DNA of 48,512 nt from Opitutus sp. GAS368. Its GTDB lineage: Bacteria > Verrucomicrobiota > Verrucomicrobiia > Opitutales > Opitutaceae. The notes under the pieces were generated by a model. It was not told the origin of the DNA, searched no databases, and saw only the letters and a program-made list of their open reading frames with translations. A program made the translations under genes and the position numbers. The stretch is from NCBI GenBank assembly GCA_945906965.1, contig CAMDRP010000011.1, positions 1 through 48,512 of the forward strand, written 5' to 3'. Numbering within the stretch: position 1 is the stretch's first letter; each line of letters starts with the position of its first letter. Below, in pieces: positions 34,269 through 42,763 of this stretch.

Positions 34269-34888
34269 GGCTTAAGTGCGGACTCAGTGAAGGGACGCAG
34301 AAGATCGGCAATCCAAGCGGGCGCATAACGAAGATCTCGGCGAATAGCTGCGCGATCCTCATCGGTAATTCTTCTTCGAAGAATGGTACATATTCTATCG
34401 TCCACCTGATCCTGTCCAAGATAACGAAGCGCTTGGATCAGTGTGCCGCTTTTTCTCCCAGCCGTCGCCACGTTCCGCGGCACAGTCTGCTTGAGGATAA
34501 TTTCTTGCTTACCGATTTTCACCTTCCGGGAGGGGCCATCGGTCAAAAAAACAATCCGGGATGGGACTTGCTCGGAAAGGCCCAACACATTGGCGGCATA
34601 GGCCCCGTAGGGTTGAAGGCGAATGGCATCGCGCCCCATCAAAGCGCGGGCGACGGCGTCGGCAGAAGGCGCAACGGTACCGAGTACGGGGTGCTGCACG
34701 GGATAATCATAAAGACCCCGAGCAAGCTTGCGAATGACACCCGCTTGCTTGAAGCGGCGTAGGGCAGACTCAATGGCGGCTGCACTCCCGATTCCTTGAA
34801 AATGCTTTGGGGTAAATACCCAACCCCTACCGTGGCCATAAATTCGGCTACGAACTTGCATATCAATGGATTGAGATTTAATTTTCAC
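34265..34888 (-). CDS. AbiEi/DUF6088-type antitoxin
   Basis: The 207-residue product resembles DUF6088/AbiEi-like antitoxins of type IV toxin-antitoxin systems. It has an N-terminal winged-helix region (RIYGHGRGWVFTPKHFQGIGSAAAIESALRRFKQAGVIRKLARGLYDYP) and a C-terminal antitoxin domain containing ALMGRDAIRLQPYGAYAANVLGLSEQVPSRIVFLTDG and ALRYLGQDQVDDRI. It starts at a GTG (34886-34888); the ATG at 34859-34861 is an alternative. Antitoxins of this type bind and repress their own promoter; a palindrome overlaps the predicted -35 box. Only a stub of the toxin gene remains downstream. Confidence 0.8.
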   Translation of the reverse strand: MKIKSQSIDMQVRSRIYGHGRGWVFTPKHFQGIGSAAAIESALRRFKQAGVIRKLARGLYDYPVQHPVLGTVAPSADAVARALMGRDAIRLQPYGAYAANVLGLSEQVPSRIVFLTDGPSRKVKIGKQEIILKQTVPRNVATAGRKSGTLIQALRYLGQDQVDDRICTILRRRITDEDRAAIRRDLRYAPAWIADLLRPFTESALKP

Positions 34889-34904
34889 TTAGTTTCTGAC
34901 GGGA

Positions 34905-34932
34905 AAAATAGGGTCTTTTTTTGTCATGACAA
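34905..34932 (-). promoter_or_regulatory. Promoter and palindromic operator of antitoxin gene
   Basis: On the minus strand TTGTCA (34927-34932) and TATTTT (34905-34910) are 16 bases apart. They form a plausible sigma70 promoter with a start about ten bases before the GTG. A perfect 12-base palindrome TTGTCATGACAA (34921-34932) covers the -35 box, an ideal place for autorepression. Confidence 0.5.
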
Positions 34933-35100
34933 GGATAGTTATAAGCATCCCAGAGATTTTTAACGGTCCTGAAAAACGCGGTTTTCAACCACGTAGCTAC
35001 CCATGGCGTCTTTCACGTGAGCGCATGGCTACTCGAGTTGGGGGTCTAAAATAGGCCTTTGCTTGATAATTTGCCCCGAGTTACTTCGACTTCACCTCGA

Positions 35101-36816
35101 ATGGCGAATCACCCGACCACCCCTGGCGCCCGCGAGCACACATTTGACGCTATCGTCATCGGCTCCGGTATCAGCGGCGGTTGGGCGGCGAAGGAACTCT
35201 GTGAAAGCGGCCTGCGCACACTCGTCTTGGAGCGCGGCCGCGACGTAAAGCACCGCGACGATTATCCCACGGCGTTAAAAAACCCGTGGGATCTACCGCA
35301 CCGCGGCAAGTTGCCCCGCGACATCGTCACCGCCAATCCCATCGCGAAAAAATGCTACGCCTTCGACGAGACGACGGCGCATTTTTTCGTCAAAGACGCC
35401 GAACACCCCTACGAACAGGAAAAACCCTACGACTGGATCCGCGGCTACCAAGTCGGCGGCAAGTCCCTGATCTGGGCCCGACAAACGCAGCGCTGGAGCC
35501 GTTTCGATTTTGAAGGCCCCGCGCGCGACGGCTTCGGCGAGTGGCCTATCACCTACGACGAACTCGCTCCATGGTATTCACACGTCGAACGCTTCGCCGG
35601 CATCAGCGGCAATTACGACGGCCTCGAAACGTTGCCCGATGGCGAATTTCTCCCCGCGTGGGAAATGAACGACGTCGAAAAACACGCGCAGGCCAAAATC
35701 ATGGGCGCGTTTGCCGAGCGGCACGTGATCCAAGGCCGCTGTGCGCATCTCACGGCGCCAAAACCCCAACACCTCGCGCAAGGCCGCGGTAAATGTCAGG
35801 CGCGCAACCTGTGCTACCGTGGTTGCCCGTTTGGCGCGTATTTTAGTTCGAACTCCGCCACACTCCCCGCCGCGGCGGCGACCGGCAATCTCACGCTACG
35901 TCCGCACGCGGTGGTTGAATCCATTCTCTACGATGACGCCACCGGCCGAGCCAGTGGCGTGCGCGTGATCGACGCGGTGACCAAACAGAGTACGGAATTT
36001 TTTGCGCGGATCGTTTTCGTCAACGCCGCCTGCTTAAACACGAATCTCATTTTGCTTAATTCCCGCTCCGCGCGTTTCCCCGCCGGACTCGGCAACGATC
36101 ACGGACTGCTCGGACATCACATCGCGTTTCACAATTATCGCGGCAGCCTCTCGGGTTCCATCGAAGGCTTTGAAGATTCTTATTATTCCGGCCGGCGTCC
36201 GACTCAGCTCATGATGCCGAATTTCCGCAACGTGCGGAAACAAGAAACCGATTTTCAGCGCGGTTACATGGTGTTTTTCGGCGCCGGTCGCGCCGGCTGG
36301 CAGAGCGGCGCCAGCACCCCTGGCGTCGGCGTCGCCTTCAAAGACCGCATCACGCGCCCCGGCCCGTGGGGTATTTCCATGATGATGCAGGGCGAAACGG
36401 TGCCGCGGAAAGAAAACCACGTCCGCCTCTCCGCCGCGCAAAAAGACGCCTGGGGTATCCCGCAACTCGTCACTTCGATCGGCTACCACGACAATGACGA
36501 ACGGCTCCTCAAAGATTTTTTCGCTCGTGGCCAAGAGATGCTTGAAGCCGTCGGCGCGAAAAAAATCGTGACGCGTGATTCCAAACAAAACCCCGGTCTC
36601 GACATCCACGAGATGGGTGGCGTGCGCATGGGTCGCGATCCTAAGGCCTCGCTACTCAATCGCTGGAATCAGCTCCACACCTGCGCAAATGTTTTCGTCA
36701 CGGACGGCGCCTGCATGACCTCGACCGGCACGCAAAACCCCTCGCTCACGTTTATGGCGCTCGCCGCCCGCGCCGCGCAGTACGCCGTGGCTGAATTAAA
36801 GAAAGGCAATCTATGA
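35101..36816 (+). CDS. GMC-family FAD-dependent sugar/alcohol dehydrogenase
   Basis: The 571-residue flavoprotein has an N-terminal FAD-binding motif (DAIVIGSGISGGWAAKEL, then LVLERG) and the GMC C-terminal domain with catalytic candidates H503 (DIHEMGG) and N546 (TQNPSLT). Cysteines C232, C238 and C242 (C-x5-C-x3-C) recall the iron-sulfur-binding region of bacterial FAD-dependent sugar dehydrogenases. Together with the next gene it matches the catalytic/small-subunit pair of gluconate 2-dehydrogenase and glucoside 3-dehydrogenase. I chose ATG 35101; a TTG at 35059 gives a longer form. It lacks its own signal and is probably co-exported with its partner. Confidence 0.9.
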   Translation: MANHPTTPGAREHTFDAIVIGSGISGGWAAKELCESGLRTLVLERGRDVKHRDDYPTALKNPWDLPHRGKLPRDIVTANPIAKKCYAFDETTAHFFVKDAEHPYEQEKPYDWIRGYQVGGKSLIWARQTQRWSRFDFEGPARDGFGEWPITYDELAPWYSHVERFAGISGNYDGLETLPDGEFLPAWEMNDVEKHAQAKIMGAFAERHVIQGRCAHLTAPKPQHLAQGRGKCQARNLCYRGCPFGAYFSSNSATLPAAAATGNLTLRPHAVVESILYDDATGRASGVRVIDAVTKQSTEFFARIVFVNAACLNTNLILLNSRSARFPAGLGNDHGLLGHHIAFHNYRGSLSGSIEGFEDSYYSGRRPTQLMMPNFRNVRKQETDFQRGYMVFFGAGRAGWQSGASTPGVGVAFKDRITRPGPWGISMMMQGETVPRKENHVRLSAAQKDAWGIPQLVTSIGYHDNDERLLKDFFARGQEMLEAVGAKKIVTRDSKQNPGLDIHEMGGVRMGRDPKASLLNRWNQLHTCANVFVTDGACMTSTGTQNPSLTFMALAARAAQYAVAELKKGNL

Positions 36817-37349
36817 ACCGCCGGGAAGCCCTGCGCCACACCGCGCTCGTTGCCGGGGCTGCCGCGCTTTGGGCCAGTTTGCCCTCGCGCACGTGGGCTG
36901 CGCTCGCCGCGCCGGCCGGCTGGGATATCGCGGACGAAGCCCTGCTCACGCTCATCGGTGATACGATCATTCCTGCGACGACTACCTCGCCTGGTGCGGG
37001 TTCGGTCGCGATCGGACGTTTTATTCTCACACAAACCAACGATTGTTTTCCGCCTGAAGCTCGGGCGACGTTGCGTCGCGGCCTGAGCGATATCACCGCC
37101 TCGAGCCAGCAGCGTTTCGGAAAAAACTTTTCTGTGCTCGACCGCGCACAACGCGAGCGCGTGTTGACCGAGTACGAAGCCCAGTCCGTCGCCGCGCCGC
37201 ATCCGTTTCGTCACCTGAAAGAACTCACGGTACTCGGCTATTTCACCGCGGAAGCCGGCGCGACACAGGCGTTGCGCTACGATCCGATTCCCGGCGCGTT
37301 TCGCGGTTCGGTGAAACTGGCGCCCGGCGATCGCAGTTGGGCGCATTGA
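36813..37349 (+). CDS. Gluconate 2-dehydrogenase subunit 3-like protein, Tat-exported
   Basis: The 178-residue protein has a twin-arginine-type signal (MNRREALRHTALVAGAAALW, motif N-R-R-E-A-L). The small helical subunit 3 domain follows (DEALLTLIGDTIIPATTTSPGAGSV, RFILTQTNDCFPPEA, FRHLKELTVLGYFTAEAGATQALRYDPIPGAF). It overlaps the GMC gene by four bases (ATGA), so the two subunits are coupled. It probably carries the GMC partner across the membrane as a hitchhiker. The gene ends three bases from the convergent mutarotase-like gene. Confidence 0.88.
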   Translation: MNRREALRHTALVAGAAALWASLPSRTWAALAAPAGWDIADEALLTLIGDTIIPATTTSPGAGSVAIGRFILTQTNDCFPPEARATLRRGLSDITASSQQRFGKNFSVLDRAQRERVLTEYEAQSVAAPHPFRHLKELTVLGYFTAEAGATQALRYDPIPGAFRGSVKLAPGDRSWAH

Positions 37350-37352
37350 GCT

Positions 37353-38507
37353 TCAGCCTTCGCCGCGCAAAAATGTGAGGTCGAGGGCGAGGGTGGTTTT
37401 TCGCCCGTTAGCCGCGGTGATCACGACGCCCGCGCCGTCGGATTTCGCGCTGACGTCGGCCACGAGATCGAATCCGCGCGGAATCGAAGCGACGGCAAAA
37501 ATATGCGGCACGCGTAGCGGCTTTTTCGGCGAGAGTTTAACCGTTGTCGGATAACCAGCTCGGGAGAGCGCGTTGGGTTGCGCTGACTCCGCTTGGCCGA
37601 AATGAAAATACGAAGTCGTTTCCTCGAGCCCAAGTACGTGGCGGTGGCGTCCGTTCCACGGCGCATAGTGCCGGCCGCCGTTGGAGTGCCATAGAATCGT
37701 GTGGCGCAGGATCGCGGGATTTTTCAACTGGAGAAACACCCACCCTTCTTCGGGAAACGTCACCGCGCTCCAGCCAAGCGTGCGGCCCGGCGCACCCATG
37801 AGCATCACGAGATCTTCAAAGCCCGCGCGTGCCGGGTAACGCGTGAGGTCGGTCGTACCGCCATTGGCCAAAGGTACGGCGGTGAGGTTTTTAAAACGCG
37901 CTCCCGTTTTTAGCGCGGAATATCCGCCCAGTGCAGGATTTTCAAACGGCACGGGTGTCACTTGGCCCCATTCCCACCCGCCAGCCGAAATTCGCGCGGC
38001 CCCTTCGGCTCCGGGCATCTGCAAACATGGATGCGTTCCCAGTGTCAGCGGACCAGTGAAACCACTCAGCGTGTGTTCGATGTAGATAGCGTTATGGCCC
38101 GCCCGTAAACTCACGCGTTTATCAATTACGCCCCGTCGCACTTTGGTTTTGAGTTGAACGTGTAGCGCCGTCGCCTCGCGCGTCTGCGTAGCATCAATAA
38201 ACTTCCAATCGCCATTGGCGGATTCGCCGTGCGGCGGATGTTGTTCCCCGCGCCACTTCGTGCCGTTACCGCCGAACGGCGCGCAGAAAAAATCTCCACG
38301 CAAGGCCCGCAAAAGCGGAGGCGAACCTGCCGGTAATTTTTCGTCGCGCCACGGCGCCACGGCGAAGGGTTGAATGCTGCGGCCGTTGGCCAAAGTAAAA
38401 GTAGCTGGTCCCAACATGCCGGCAGTGCGGGTGACGAAGGTTTCGATTCCGCTGTTTTTAAGACGCCAGCTGGGTTGACCGAGTTTGATGGAGAGGGGTG
38501 CTGCCAT
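37353..38507 (-). CDS. Galactose-mutarotase-like protein
   Basis: The 384-residue product begins at the ATG at 38505-38507 (MAAPLSIKLG). It looks like the beta-sandwich aldose epimerase superfamily: LRGDFFCAPFGG, EQHPPHGESANGDW, NAIYIEHTLSGFTGPLTLGTHPCLQMP, and a C-terminal half with LGLEETTSYFHFG. The histidines in HPPHGE and GTHP fit the general family site. It probably acts on or binds a sugar, perhaps mutarotating the substrate of the nearby dehydrogenase. The exact subfamily is not recognised. It is convergent with the GMC pair and divergent from the VTT gene. Confidence 0.7.
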   Translation of the reverse strand: MAAPLSIKLGQPSWRLKNSGIETFVTRTAGMLGPATFTLANGRSIQPFAVAPWRDEKLPAGSPPLLRALRGDFFCAPFGGNGTKWRGEQHPPHGESANGDWKFIDATQTREATALHVQLKTKVRRGVIDKRVSLRAGHNAIYIEHTLSGFTGPLTLGTHPCLQMPGAEGAARISAGGWEWGQVTPVPFENPALGGYSALKTGARFKNLTAVPLANGGTTDLTRYPARAGFEDLVMLMGAPGRTLGWSAVTFPEEGWVFLQLKNPAILRHTILWHSNGGRHYAPWNGRHRHVLGLEETTSYFHFGQAESAQPNALSRAGYPTTVKLSPKKPLRVPHIFAVASIPRGFDLVADVSAKSDGAGVVITAANGRKTTLALDLTFLRGEG

Positions 38508-38597
38508 GGGTAAAAGCACACGCACGGGTTCAACTTGAGGCAAGCGTGAGCCTCTCACCGCTTGCTAGCAGCCCAAACCTTGCCAACGTCCAATGCG

Positions 38598-39326
38598 ATG
38601 TCTCGTCCCACCCCATCCGATCCCGCTACTCCTCCCGGCCTCATGCGCCGTCTCGGGGCCGCGGGTCCGTTCGCGATTTTATTATCGTTTTGGCCGCCTT
38701 TGGGGTCGCTATTTTTAATCGCGTCACTGACGCAACTCGGTCCGTGGCTGCGTTCACACGATGCGGTAGGGTTGTTGATTTATTTTTTAGTCATCGGATT
38801 TTTGTTGGGCGTTTCTTTCGTTCCGACCTACGCGAGTGCCATTCTGGCGGGTTGGGCTTTTGGTTTCGGCAAGGGTGCGATGATCGCCATTCTCACGATC
38901 ACGGCATCCTCGTTGCTCGCTTATGCCGTGGGCCGTTGGATCGCTCGCGATCGCGTGCTCGAGATCATTCGCGAAAGACCCAAGTGGCATGCGATTTATC
39001 AGGCTTTGGTCGGTAAACATTTTGCCCGGACGCTCCTCGTCGTCACGTTGATGCGGGTGCCGCCGCTATCGCCGTTTGCGTTGGCTAATTTTGCTCTCGC
39101 CGCGGCGCGCGTACCGCTCGGCACGTACACGCTTGGCACGTTTTTGGGTATTTTGCCTCGCACCATCGTCACCACTTTTGCCGCTGCGCAAGTGGAACAA
39201 CTCGACCTTAACAATCTGGGTCAATCGTGGGTGAAGATGGTCGGTATCGCGCTGACGATCGCGGCGTGCATCGGGCTCGGCATATTAGCCAACCGGGTAT
39301 TGCGCGAGATGACATCGACCAAGTAA
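38598..39326 (+). CDS. VTT-domain (TVP38/TMEM64-type) membrane protein
   Basis: The 242-residue integral membrane protein starts at the ATG at 38598 (MSRPTPSDP). It has about five hydrophobic segments and the VTT/DedA-like core: VPTYASAILAGWAFGFGKGAMIAILTITASSLLAYAVGRW and the conserved RVPPLSPFALANFALAAARVPLGTYTLGTFLGILPRT. Family members move or flip lipids, or act in membrane homeostasis. A TTG codon at 38562 would add 12 residues. It runs in the same direction as the next four genes but is separated from them by 31 bases. Confidence 0.85.
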   Translation: MSRPTPSDPATPPGLMRRLGAAGPFAILLSFWPPLGSLFLIASLTQLGPWLRSHDAVGLLIYFLVIGFLLGVSFVPTYASAILAGWAFGFGKGAMIAILTITASSLLAYAVGRWIARDRVLEIIRERPKWHAIYQALVGKHFARTLLVVTLMRVPPLSPFALANFALAAARVPLGTYTLGTFLGILPRTIVTTFAAAQVEQLDLNNLGQSWVKMVGIALTIAACIGLGILANRVLREMTSTK

Positions 39327-39357
39327 TCCGCCTCGCTGGCGGATCGCCTCCGTTTTT

Positions 39358-40374
39358 GTGAAAGCTCTTTTTTACCCCGCGTTTGATCAGCTTGAAATCC
39401 GAGACGTGCCCATGCCGGAACCGGCGGCGGACGAAGTGCTGTTGCGCGTCGCCGCTTGCGGACTTTGCGGCAGCGAACTTGAGACGTTTAAAAATCACAG
39501 CCCACGTCGTCAGCCGCCGCTGGTTATGGGCCACGAATTTTGCGGTACGATTGCAGCAGTCGGCCCGGGCGGCGATGCCGCGCTCGTCGGTCGGAAATGC
39601 GTCAGCAATTCCCTGATTCCCTGCGGCCGTTGTGTGCGGTGCGCGCGCGGTGACACGCACCTGTGTGCGGATCGCCAGATTTTCGGAATGCACCGCGGCG
39701 GGGCGTTTGCTGAATACGTCCGCGTGCCGACTCGGGTGCTAATCCCGTGGCCTGAGGAATTAAGTGCGCAAGCCGCCTCGCTGGCCGAGCCGCTTGGCAA
39801 CGGCGTGCACATCGTGAACCTCACGCGTCATTTACCCGTCCGCACCGCGCTTGTCATCGGCGCCGGCCCGATCGGCCTCATGTGCCAACAAGCGCTCCAA
39901 GCGATGCGGGGCGTGAGCACGATGGTCTGCGATCTTTCGATGGGCCGCCTTGCGGTGGCTCAAAAACTCGGGGCCACGCGCGTGGTCTCCTCAAAAAACG
40001 AAGACGTCGCCGCCGCCGCACTCGCGTGGACCGATGGCGAAGGCGTGGACTTGGTCGTCGACGCCGCGGGTTCAGCCGCGACGAAACGCCTCTCACTCGC
40101 TGCGCTCCGACCGGGCGGCGCGGCGGTCTGGATCGGCCTGCACGCAAACACGATGGAGTTCGATTCTTATGGGGTGACGTTACCCGAAAAACAAATTTTC
40201 GGAACCTACGCCGCGAAGATCGAGGAACTAGCGGAGGCGCTCGAGCTTATGCGCAGTGGACGCGTCGATGTGACTTCGTGGACGGAAAAGGTACCGCTCG
40301 AACACGCGGTGCCGGCGTTTCATCGGATGTTGGCGCCCGGCGATAGCGACCTGAAAGCCGTTTTTATCCCGTAA
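39358..40374 (+). CDS. Zinc-dependent medium-chain alcohol/polyol dehydrogenase
   Basis: The 338-residue protein starts at a GTG (39358). It has the catalytic zinc site C37, H59 and E60 (GHE) and the structural zinc cysteines C89, C92, C95 and C103. The Rossmann motif VIGAGPIGLMCQQ lies near residue 165. Its closest known types are NAD(P)-dependent sorbitol, galactitol-1-phosphate or threonine dehydrogenases; substrate unknown. The following hydroxyacid dehydrogenase starts 12 bases after its stop, so it is the first gene of a four-gene operon. Confidence 0.9.
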   Translation: MKALFYPAFDQLEIRDVPMPEPAADEVLLRVAACGLCGSELETFKNHSPRRQPPLVMGHEFCGTIAAVGPGGDAALVGRKCVSNSLIPCGRCVRCARGDTHLCADRQIFGMHRGGAFAEYVRVPTRVLIPWPEELSAQAASLAEPLGNGVHIVNLTRHLPVRTALVIGAGPIGLMCQQALQAMRGVSTMVCDLSMGRLAVAQKLGATRVVSSKNEDVAAAALAWTDGEGVDLVVDAAGSAATKRLSLAALRPGGAAVWIGLHANTMEFDSYGVTLPEKQIFGTYAAKIEELAEALELMRSGRVDVTSWTEKVPLEHAVPAFHRMLAPGDSDLKAVFIP

Positions 40375-40386
40375 GATTTTACCCCA

Positions 40387-41367
40387 ATGAAAATTGTTCT
40401 CACCGACCATGGCTTTGCGTCGATCGATCAAGAGCGAGCACTCTTCGCCGCCGCCGGTCATGAGCTCGTCGTCGCGCAATTTAAGACGCCTGCAGAGCTG
40501 ATTCCGCTCTGCCGCGATGCCGATGCGCTGCTCGTACAATGGGCCACCATCAGCCGCGAACTTATCGCGACCCTCGACCGCTGCAAAGTCATCGTGCGCT
40601 ATGGTATCGGCGTCGACAGCGTCGATCTGCAAGCCGCCGGTGAACGCGGCATCCCCGTCTGCAACGTCCCGGATTACTGCATCGACGAAGTCGCTGATCA
40701 CACGCTCGCGCTGGCCCTCGCGCTGGCGCGCCAGATTCCGCAAACCGATACCGCGGTTCGTGCGGGCACGTGGAAAATTATGCCACCGTCGCCCTTCGCA
40801 GCGTTTCGCGACCTCACGTTTGCTACCGCAGGCTTTGGCCGTATCGCGCGCGCGGTCCTAGCCCGGGCGAAAGGGTTCGGCTTCAAGCTCGCCGCTTACG
40901 ATCCCTTCGTGGACGCCGCCAGTTTCGCCGCCCTCGGCGTGCGGCGACTCGGGGCGGCTGAAGTACTCCGCGAGGCGGGTATTCTTTCGCTGCATCTCCC
41001 ATTGACCGATGAAACGAGACATTTTCTCAATCGTGACTCACTCGCAACCATGCGCCGCGATGCGATCATCGTGAACACCGCGCGCGGAGCCTTGATCGAC
41101 ACCGTCGCACTCGCCGCCGCGCTCACGGCGCACACGGTGGGCGCCGCCGGCCTCGATGTTTACGAAACCGAGCCTTTGCCCTCCGACCATCCGCTGCGCG
41201 TCGCGCCCGGTGCGTTACTTACATCGCACACGGCGTGGTACAGCGCGGGCAGCGTGCCCGAGCTGCAGCGCAAGAGCGCCGAGGCGGTGCTCGCTGGTTT
41301 GCGCAGCGGCGCGCTCGCCAACGTCGTTAACGCCCGCTTCTTTCCTGTCACCCCTGTCACCCCATGA
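40387..41367 (+). CDS. D-2-hydroxyacid dehydrogenase, CtBP-like
   Basis: The 326-residue enzyme has the D-isomer 2-hydroxyacid dehydrogenase layout: VRYGIGVDSVDL, the nucleotide-binding GFGRIARAV (third glycine replaced by alanine), the catalytic Arg in IVNTARGALID, Glu in DVYETEPL and His in LLTSHTAWYS. Overall it resembles the C-terminal-binding-protein subgroup, with SPFAAFRDLTFA between domains. It probably reduces or oxidises a 2-keto/hydroxy acid with NAD(P). A nine-base tandem repeat (CCTGTCACC twice, 41344-41361) encodes the C-terminal PVTPVT just before the stop. It overlaps the next gene by four bases. Confidence 0.88.
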   Translation: MKIVLTDHGFASIDQERALFAAAGHELVVAQFKTPAELIPLCRDADALLVQWATISRELIATLDRCKVIVRYGIGVDSVDLQAAGERGIPVCNVPDYCIDEVADHTLALALALARQIPQTDTAVRAGTWKIMPPSPFAAFRDLTFATAGFGRIARAVLARAKGFGFKLAAYDPFVDAASFAALGVRRLGAAEVLREAGILSLHLPLTDETRHFLNRDSLATMRRDAIIVNTARGALIDTVALAAALTAHTVGAAGLDVYETEPLPSDHPLRVAPGALLTSHTAWYSAGSVPELQRKSAEAVLAGLRSGALANVVNARFFPVTPVTP

Positions 41368-41996
41368 AATTCGTCGATCTGTCGCATCCGCTCATCCACG
41401 GGCAGGCTAATTTCCCGATGGATCCCAAGTTGAGTATCATGACGCACTGCACGACGCAGACGCTCAAATACGCCATGACCCACGTGAGTATGGCGACGCA
41501 TCAAGGCACGCACCTCGATGCGATGTCGCACTTCGTCGATGGCGGAAAAACCATCGACCAGATGCCGCTCGATTGGTTTTACGGCGAAACGATTTTGCTG
41601 CGCATCCCCAAAGCTCCGCGCGAGGAAATCACCGTCGCCGATTTTCAAAAAATCGAGCACCAGTTGCAGCCCGGCGTGAAGCTCATCTATGAGACGGGCT
41701 GGCATCGCCAGTTTGGGCAGGAAAATTACTTTAGTGATTTTCCGAGCCTCACGCAGGACGCGGCGCGTTATTTGGTTTCCCGGAAAATTCGCTTACTCGG
41801 CATGGATACCCCCACACCGAGCCGTGACTGGTTTGAGGTTCATCACATTCTGCTCGCGGCGAATGCTGAGGTCGTCGTCGTGGAAGGCCTTACCAATCTC
41901 AGTCAATTGCCCGAGCGTTTCACCTTCGCCGGATTTCCGCTCAACTTTCACGGCCGCGACGGTTCGCCGATCCGCGCCGTAGCCATTTTGCCATGA
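41364..41996 (+). CDS. Cyclase family (kynurenine formamidase-like) hydrolase
   Basis: The 210-residue protein carries the metal-dependent cyclase signature: DLSHPLIHGQANFP near the N-terminus, THQGTHLDAMSHF (H-x-G-T-H-x-D-A-x-x-H), LLGMDTPTPS and VVVEGLTNLSQLP. Family members hydrolyse formylkynurenine, lactones or ring amides. Here, between two dehydrogenases, a lactonase or dehydratase-like step in sugar-acid breakdown is more likely than tryptophan catabolism, since no other kynurenine gene is present. Overlaps of four bases on both sides show tight coupling. Confidence 0.88.
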   Translation: MKFVDLSHPLIHGQANFPMDPKLSIMTHCTTQTLKYAMTHVSMATHQGTHLDAMSHFVDGGKTIDQMPLDWFYGETILLRIPKAPREEITVADFQKIEHQLQPGVKLIYETGWHRQFGQENYFSDFPSLTQDAARYLVSRKIRLLGMDTPTPSRDWFEVHHILLAANAEVVVVEGLTNLSQLPERFTFAGFPLNFHGRDGSPIRAVAILP

Positions 41997-42739
41997 GAGG
42001 CCTAAAAGGAAAAATCGCGCTCGTGACCGGCGGGCTCGGCGATCTCGGTTACGCGTCCATCGTGCGGCTCGTCGAAGAAGGCTGCCGCGTGGCTTCGTTC
42101 GATCTTAAAACCGACGAAGCACAAAAACTTTCCGCGCTCGGGGTTTTTCATCAAGCCGTCGACATCGCCGATGAAGCCGCGGTGAAAGTCGCGTGCGCTG
42201 CGATCTTGGAGAAAATTGGCCCTGTCACGATCCTCGTGAATTGCGCCGCTCGGTTTATTTTTCGTAGCGTCGATGCAACACCTGCGGAATGGAATGACAT
42301 CCTCTCGGTTAATATCATCGGCACCTCGCTGGTTACGCAGAACATTCTGCCGCAGATGAAGGCGAGTGGTGGCGGTAGCATCATTAATTTTTCATCGGTG
42401 AGCGGCTTCGTCGGCCAGGCAAATTTCTCAACATACAATGCCACCAAGTTTGCGCTGCGCGGCCTCACCAAGTGTTGGGCGCAGGATTTCGCGCCGCATC
42501 ACATTCGGGTGAACACGATTTGCCCAGGCTACATTTATACGTCGGCCTTCACTAATTCCTGCCAGAAACTCGGCTTGGATATCGCCGAAGAAGATCGACG
42601 CGCCTCAGCGATGCACTTGCTGGGCCGGCAAGGTCAGCCGGCAGAAGTCGGCGCGGCAGTCGCTTTTTTAGCGAGTGACGACGCGTCGTTCATGACCGGC
42701 AGCGATCTCGTTGTGGACGGCGGTTACCTCGCGCGTTGA
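41993..42739 (+). CDS. SDR family NAD(P)-dependent oxidoreductase
   Basis: The 248-residue classical short-chain dehydrogenase has the cofactor motif TGGLGDLG (T-G-x3-G-x-G variant), NCAA in place of NNAG, catalytic SSVSGFVG serine and YNATK (Y-x3-K), and the C-terminal DLVVDGGYL. It lies last in the four-gene operon and probably oxidises a hydroxyl group of the same substrate series. It ends 24 bases from the convergent rpoZ. Confidence 0.9.
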   Translation: MRGLKGKIALVTGGLGDLGYASIVRLVEEGCRVASFDLKTDEAQKLSALGVFHQAVDIADEAAVKVACAAILEKIGPVTILVNCAARFIFRSVDATPAEWNDILSVNIIGTSLVTQNILPQMKASGGGSIINFSSVSGFVGQANFSTYNATKFALRGLTKCWAQDFAPHHIRVNTICPGYIYTSAFTNSCQKLGLDIAEEDRRASAMHLLGRQGQPAEVGAAVAFLASDDASFMTGSDLVVDGGYLAR

Positions 42740-42763
42740 GCGCGGAGCAGCGGCTTGCGCCAA

